Assembly: GCF_900142195.1 (NCBI RefSeq)
Contig: NZ_FRAB01000026.1
Span: forward strand, 28,380-92,379
From: Paraburkholderia terricola
GTDB taxonomy: Bacteria; Pseudomonadota; Gammaproteobacteria; Burkholderiales; Burkholderiaceae
DNA: 64,000 bases
Direction of reading: 5' to 3'
Part shown: positions 60,247 through 64,000 of the stretch, piece after piece
Layout: each line of letters starts with the position of its first letter
How positions within the stretch are numbered: the first letter of the stretch is position 1
Translations under genes and position numbers: made by a program
The notes under the pieces: model-generated
Database searches by the model: none
What the model saw: only the letters and a program-made list of their open reading frames with translations
What the model was told of the DNA's origin: nothing

Positions 60247-61572
60247 ATGTCCCCTCCGCTGAACCACATCGAGACTTCGCCCACGTTGCCGGCCGCGGCC
60301 GACGTGGTCGTGATCGGGGGCGGCATCATCGGCGTCTTCACTGCCTACTACCTGGCGCAGCGCGGGCTTTCAGTCGCCCTGGTCGAGAAGGGCAGGATCG
60401 GCGCCGAACAGTCGAGCCGCAATTGGGGCTGGTGCCGGCAGCAGAACCGCGACGCCCGCGAATTGCCGATGGCGAGCAAGAGCCTCGATCTCTGGGAACG
60501 CTTTGCCGCCGAAACCGGTGAAGACACCGGCTTTCATCGCTGCGGGCTGTTGTATCTGAGTAACGACGAGGCCGAGCTGTCCCGTTGGTCCAGTTGGCGC
60601 GCCTTCGCGAAGACCGCCGGAGTGACGACCTACATGCTCGACAGCCGCCAAGCCGCCCAGCGCGGGCAGGCGACCGGCCGCGCCTGGAAAGGCGGCGTCT
60701 TCTCGCCCAGCGATGGCACCGCCGATCCCGGCAAGGCTGCGCCGGCCGTGGCACGTGCGCTCATGAAGCTCGGCGGCAGCGTCCACCAGCACTGCGCGGC
60801 CCGCGGCATCGAGCTGGAGGGCGGGCGGGTCAGCGGCGTCGTCACGGAAGCCGGGGTCATCAAGACGAGGACGGCTGTGCTCGCCGGTGGCGCCTGGGCG
60901 TCCTCGTTCTGCCGCCAGCTCGGCATCCGTTTCCCCCAGGCCTCGATCCGCCAATCCATCCTTAGCGTGTCCCCCGTGGAAAATCGCTTGCCGGATGCGC
61001 TGTTCACCTCCGGCGTGTCCGTGACGCGCCGCAACGACGGACGCTACGCACTGGCCATCAGCGGACGCGCGCGCGTGGACGTGACGCCACAGTTCATGCG
61101 CTTCGCCCCACAGTTCGTGCCGATGTTCGCCAAGCGCTGGCGCAACCTTCTTCCGGGCGGCCTGGAAGGCATTCGTGGCGGCCACGAAACGCTGAAGCGG
61201 TGGCGGCTCGATGCGCCGACTCCCATGGAGCGGGTGCGCATTCTGGACCCGAAGCCCGATCTGCCGACGGTGAGGGAAACCTACCGCCGCGCCGTCGAAC
61301 TGCTGCCCGAACTTGGCGAGGCAAAGATCACGCACGCGTGGGCCGGCTTCGTCGACAGCACGCCGGACGGCGTTCCCGGTATTGGCGAAGTGCCGGACAT
61401 GCCGGGATTGATTCTGGCAGCAGGCTTTTCCGGACACGGTTTCGGCATCGGTCCCGGCGCGGGCCACCTGATCGCCGACCTTGCCACCGGCGCCGAACCG
61501 ATCGTGGATCCCATACCGTATCGGCCCAGCCGATTCAGCGGCTCCGCATGGGGCAAGGTCGCAGATTTCTAG
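60247..61572 (+). CDS. FAD-dependent D-amino-acid oxidase/PuuB-like oxidoreductase
   Basis: A 441-residue DAO-superfamily flavoprotein. The FAD motif VVIGGGIIGVFTAYYLAQ is at residues 19-36, with SSRNWGWCRQQNRD next (the NWG-x-CR pattern resembles gamma-glutamylputrescine-type and sarcosine-type oxidases). The C-terminal flavin contact is GFSGHGFGIGPGAG. It oxidises an amine or amino acid, feeding electrons to oxygen or a quinone. The ribosome site is weak but it begins only 2 bp after the cupin gene, so it is probably coupled. Confidence 0.87.
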   Translation: MSPPLNHIETSPTLPAAADVVVIGGGIIGVFTAYYLAQRGLSVALVEKGRIGAEQSSRNWGWCRQQNRDARELPMASKSLDLWERFAAETGEDTGFHRCGLLYLSNDEAELSRWSSWRAFAKTAGVTTYMLDSRQAAQRGQATGRAWKGGVFSPSDGTADPGKAAPAVARALMKLGGSVHQHCAARGIELEGGRVSGVVTEAGVIKTRTAVLAGGAWASSFCRQLGIRFPQASIRQSILSVSPVENRLPDALFTSGVSVTRRNDGRYALAISGRARVDVTPQFMRFAPQFVPMFAKRWRNLLPGGLEGIRGGHETLKRWRLDAPTPMERVRILDPKPDLPTVRETYRRAVELLPELGEAKITHAWAGFVDSTPDGVPGIGEVPDMPGLILAAGFSGHGFGIGPGAGHLIADLATGAEPIVDPIPYRPSRFSGSAWGKVADF

Positions 61573-61655
61573 GTCGCGTCATGGACGCGTTCGCGACTAT
61601 CGCCGCCTGCATCACCGCACGCGAATAGTGCCGCCTTGCACCTCGACTGTGCGCG

Positions 61656-61677
61656 ACGACGCTAAAAAAAGCGTCGT
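61656..61677 (+). terminator. hairpin after the cupin/DAO operon
   Basis: An 8-bp stem (ACGACGCT/AGCGTCGT) with an A-rich loop, 84 nt after the oxidase stop. There is no T-run, so termination strength is uncertain. Confidence 0.4.
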
Positions 61678-61750
61678 GCCGCCGAGAGAATCCGCCACGG
61701 CGCATCGCTTTCTCCCGCTTCGCGGAAGCCAGGCACTGAGTTTTCCTATG

Positions 61751-61766
61751 TGGCACGGCATGTGCA
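61751..61766 (+). promoter_or_regulatory. sigma-54-type promoter of the nitrate transporter gene
   Basis: TGGCACG-GCAT-GTGCA, matching the -24/-12 consensus with the required GG-N10-GC spacing. It fits nitrogen control (NtrC) of nitrate assimilation. Confidence 0.8.
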
Positions 61767-61845
61767 TACAGAGCCGCATAGGATCAAAGTCGATCTAGCT
61801 TCATTCGAAGTACACGCAACAACCCCTACGGCATTTTGGACAACG

Positions 61846-61892
61846 GCGTCCCCCGAACCCGGTCATCTGACCGGGCTCGCGGGACGCTTTTT
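61846..61892 (+). promoter_or_regulatory. leader terminator/attenuator, copy 1
   Basis: GCGTCCC ... GGGACGC stem enclosing a second perfect hairpin (CCCGGT/ACCGGG), followed by T5. It begins within the 19-nt string TTTTGGACAACGGCGTCCC (61834-61852) repeated before nirB. It lies just before the transporter start, so it must be read through for expression; NasT-type (ANTAR) antitermination is the likely mechanism. Confidence 0.65.
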
Positions 61893-61909
61893 CTTTTTGT
61901 GGAACGACG

Positions 61910-63244
61910 ATGACGGACAAAGCAACTCGCATCGAACTCTTCAGCCTGCGCACGCCACCGATGCGCGCTTTCCATCTCACCTGGATGGCGTTTTTCGTCT
62001 GCTTCTTTGCATGGTTCGCCTGTGCGCCATTGATGCCGCTCATCAAGCGCGAGTTCGGGCTTTCCGTCGATCAGGTCGCCAATATCAGCATCGCGGCGGT
62101 CGCCGTCACGATCCTCGTGCGCCTCGTGGTGGGTCCGCTATGCGATCGCTACGGCCCGCGCAAGGTCTATTGCGGGCTGATGCTCGCGGGTGTATTTCCG
62201 CTGCTCGGCGCCGCGCTTTCCACCGGCTACGAAAGCTTCCTGCTGTGCCGTCTGTGCATCGGCGCGATCGGCGCCTGCTTCGTCATTAGCCAGTACCACA
62301 CGTCCATGATGTTCGCGCCGAACGTGGTCGGCACCGCCAACGCGGCGACCGCCGGATGGGGCAATACCGGCGCGGGCGCGGCGCAGGCACTCGTGCCCTT
62401 GCTGCTGGCGGCGATCATGGCGCTCGGTGTGGAGCACGCCTCGGCATGGCGCCTCGCGCTGGTGGTGCCGGCCCTCGCGATGCCGGTCATGGCGGTGTGT
62501 TACTGGCGCTTCACGCAGGATTGCCCGCAAGGAAACTTCGCGCAACTGCGAGCGCGCGGCATTCCAATCGAGGGCGGCAAGAAGGGAGGTTGGGCGAGCT
62601 TTCGCGCGGCCTGCGCGAACTATCGCGTGTGGATGCTGTTCATCACCTACGCAGCCTGTTTCGGCGTCGAGGTTTTCATTCACAACGTCGCGGCGATCTA
62701 TTACGTCGATCATTTCCATCTGTCGCTGAAGGCCGCGGGCATGGCTGCCGGCAGCTTCGGCCTGCTGGCGCTGTTTGCCCGCGCGCTAGGTGGCTGGCTG
62801 TCGGACAAGGTTGCCACGCATCGAGGTCTCGGCGTCCGTTCAACCTTGCTGTTCGGGCTGATGGTCGGCGAAGGCGTGGGCCTCGTGGCCTTCGCGCACG
62901 CGGACGGCATCGCTCTCGCCGTGATCGCCATGCTGGTGTTCGGTCTGTTCACGCACATGGCTTGCGGCGCGACCTACGCGCTGGTGCCGTTCATCGACCG
63001 TAAGGCGTTGGGCGGCGTGGCGGGCGTGATCGGCGCCGGTGGCAACGTCGGCGCGGTGGCCGCCGGGTTTCTGATGAAAGGCATCGGCAGCGTCCAGCAA
63101 ACGCTGGCGATGCTGGGTGTCCTCGTCACGTTGTCCGCTTTGTGCGCGCTGGCAGTGCGTTTCAGCAGCGAACACACGGCACGCGAGGCGGCGCTCAGAG
63201 AGCGCGCGCTGGCCGCCGCCAGCACGCAAGGCGTTGCCAGTTGA
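61910..63244 (+). CDS. nitrate/nitrite MFS transporter (NarK/NasA family)
   Basis: A 444-residue twelve-helix major facilitator of the nitrate-nitrite porter family. Conserved Arg residues (ILVRLVVGPLCDRYGPRK) and the glycine-rich nitrate signatures (TAGWGNTGAGAAQ in helix 5 and GVAGVIGAGGNVGAVAAG in helix 11) are present. Its position before nirB and behind a sigma-54-type promoter indicates assimilatory nitrate uptake. The ribosome site is a modest GGAA. The sequence upstream contains a leader terminator shared with nirB. Confidence 0.92.
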   Translation: MTDKATRIELFSLRTPPMRAFHLTWMAFFVCFFAWFACAPLMPLIKREFGLSVDQVANISIAAVAVTILVRLVVGPLCDRYGPRKVYCGLMLAGVFPLLGAALSTGYESFLLCRLCIGAIGACFVISQYHTSMMFAPNVVGTANAATAGWGNTGAGAAQALVPLLLAAIMALGVEHASAWRLALVVPALAMPVMAVCYWRFTQDCPQGNFAQLRARGIPIEGGKKGGWASFRAACANYRVWMLFITYAACFGVEVFIHNVAAIYYVDHFHLSLKAAGMAAGSFGLLALFARALGGWLSDKVATHRGLGVRSTLLFGLMVGEGVGLVAFAHADGIALAVIAMLVFGLFTHMACGATYALVPFIDRKALGGVAGVIGAGGNVGAVAAGFLMKGIGSVQQTLAMLGVLVTLSALCALAVRFSSEHTAREAALRERALAAASTQGVAS

Positions 63245-63521
63245 CGGACTCGCCCTCTCGCGCGAGCCGGTGCGTGCGGGCGAGCCTTCACCGATGAAGC
63301 CGCGACAAGTCGCGAAGACGAGCGCCCCACCGACTTTCGCGGACGACTCGCGGCGTGAAGCGCGCCGCGTCTGAAGTGGCGTGCTGCACGGAGAAGGTGC
63401 TGCGTCGCACCATCATTGCGCCTTCGTGCATCGGAATGCGTCAACTCCCGCTGACCGGTCGCGCGTTGCGATATGTGTCGCGAGCCCACCGGGCGGGGCG
63501 GCGGCGCGGTTTTTCGTCGTT

Positions 63522-63537
63522 TGGCATGGGCTTTGCG
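63522..63537 (+). promoter_or_regulatory. sigma-54-type promoter of nirB
   Basis: TGGCATG-GGCT-TTGCG with exact GG-N10-GC spacing, about 200 bp before nirB. Confidence 0.8.
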
Positions 63538-63617
63538 TTGAAGAGGCGGCGGATCAAGGGCGATCCGGCCAGCTTGCAGCAATAGGTTTCTCCCCCGATC
63601 ACTGTTTTTGGACAACG

Positions 63618-63669
63618 GCGTCCCACGAATTCAGTCGCACAGGCGATTGCATCCGCGGGACGCTTTTTT
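63618..63669 (+). promoter_or_regulatory. leader terminator/attenuator, copy 2
   Basis: The same GCGTCCC ... GGGACGC stem plus T6 as at 61846, within the shared 19-nt string at 63606-63624. The enclosed region differs from copy 1. It lies 73 nt before the nirB start. Confidence 0.65.
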
Positions 63670-63742
63670 ATTTTTCCGAATCACTTTCGCCATCTGCCAC
63701 GCGGTGGCGAATCCAGCCCAGCACATTGAGGAAAGCGCGGTC

Positions 63743-64000
63743 ATGAAAATCATCGTTATCGGTCACGGGATGGTCGGTCACAAACTGGTCGAATGCCTCG
63801 CGCAGGACGCGGCGCACGGCCTCGACATCACGGTGCTGTGCGAGGAACCGCGTCCCGCCTACGACCGCGTGCATCTGTCCGAATTCTTCTCGGGCAAGAG
63901 CGCGGACGACCTGTCGCTGGTCGAGCCCGGTTTCTTCGAGCGCCAGAACGTGCTGCTGAAGCTGAACGCGAAGGCCGTCTCGATCGACCGCGCCGCGCGC
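63743..64000 (+). CDS. nirB: assimilatory nitrite reductase large subunit NirB (5' part, runs off the window)
   Basis: The first 86 codons of NirB, the FAD/siroheme NAD(P)H nitrite reductase that reduces nitrite to ammonia. The FAD-binding start (IIVIGHGMVGHKLVECL) and the family-typical CEEPRPAYDRVHLSEFF segment are clear. GAGGAAA precedes ATG 63743. The gene continues beyond the window, probably followed by nirD and nitrate reductase genes. Confidence 0.93.
   Translation, partial: MKIIVIGHGMVGHKLVECLAQDAAHGLDITVLCEEPRPAYDRVHLSEFFSGKSADDLSLVEPGFFERQNVLLKLNAKAVSIDRAAR

Larger units (their letters stand above)
61573..61909. other. leader and promoter region of the nitrate transporter gene
   Basis: About 340 bases holding the hairpin at 61656, the sigma-54-type promoter at 61751 and the leader terminator at 61846. 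A CTTC-ATTC-GAAG mini-hairpin (61800-61811) lies between promoter and terminator. Confidence 0.55.
63245..63742. other. promoter and leader region of nirB
   Basis: About 500 bases without a gene, including a sigma-54-type promoter at 63522 and a copy of the leader terminator at 63618. The first 270 bases show nothing recognisable. Confidence 0.5.

Noticed and set aside
1..64000. tRNA, rRNA, CRISPR arrays, intact insertion sequences, prophage or integrase genes
   Set aside because: I looked for tRNA-like T-arm motifs, regular spaced repeats, DDE transposases and integrases and saw none that I could support.

Overview
The window is high-GC and gene-dense. It looks like a Burkholderiaceae chromosome or megaplasmid, most likely a Paraburkholderia/Caballeronia-type plant associate. 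The evidence is a DUF3331 protein (a family I know almost only from Burkholderia sensu lato), a LecB/BC2L-type lectin, many LysR/GlxA regulators with SDR and NmrA neighbours, and an acetoacetate/3-hydroxybutyrate cluster. I see no rRNA, tRNA, CRISPR, intact transposase or prophage.

The central finding is a compact, colinear nodulation cluster, nodA-nodB-nodC-nodI-nodJ (40452-44875), preceded by a hexapeptide-repeat acetyltransferase (39463-39996) with its own terminator. NodA, NodB and NodC would build the acylated chitin-oligomer core of a Nod factor and NodIJ would export it. No nodD, nodS, nodU or nodH and no convincing nod box is visible, and no insertion sequence flanks the cluster. About 20 kb away (17717-23692) is a catabolic cluster resembling the rhizopine moc genes: a LacI repressor with a perfect 19-bp palindrome in front of a MocD-like non-heme oxygenase, MocE-like Rieske ferredoxin, sugar-type binding protein, MocF-like reductase and a sugar isomerase/epimerase-like protein. 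A LecB-type lectin lies just before it. Nod-factor synthesis, a possible symbiosis-compound degradation route and a glycan-binding lectin suggest a plant-interaction region.

Layout: 1-10 kb holds a lipoprotein, GH3 glucosidase, DUF3331 protein, a decayed stretch, alpha/beta hydrolase, MscS-cNMP channel and NDH-2-like flavoprotein. 10-17 kb holds regulators with an SDR, a PEBP protein, an MBL hydrolase and the lectin. 17.7-23.7 kb is the moc-like cluster. 24-28 kb holds adc, bdhA, patatin and a DedA-rhodanese fusion. 28.7-33.2 kb is a tripartite drug efflux operon. 33-38 kb holds an LRAT-like protein, a 33-residue membrane peptide, LysR, Ohr and an NmrA-like protein. 39-45 kb is the nod cluster. 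45-48 kb encodes E1alpha/E1beta/E2 of a 2-oxoacid dehydrogenase without E3. 48.6-61.6 kb holds PEBP, two GlxA-type regulators, a DUF1326/DUF2182 pair, a beta-carbonic anhydrase-like protein, HD protein, GST, a MarR-controlled NmrA gene, an SDR, a caspase-like mini-protein and a cupin/DAO pair. 61.7-64 kb starts a nitrate assimilation operon (transporter, then nirB) with two sigma-54-type promoters and a duplicated leader terminator.

Two window-wide patterns stand out. Short, often internally deleted gene remnants (Ohr, DedA, LysR twice, PEBP, NDH-2-like) each have an intact homologue elsewhere in the window. In addition, a palindrome TGTTGTC-N5-GACAACA (perfect or near-perfect) occurs four times, each time upstream of a gene start, which suggests a small uncharacterised regulon.
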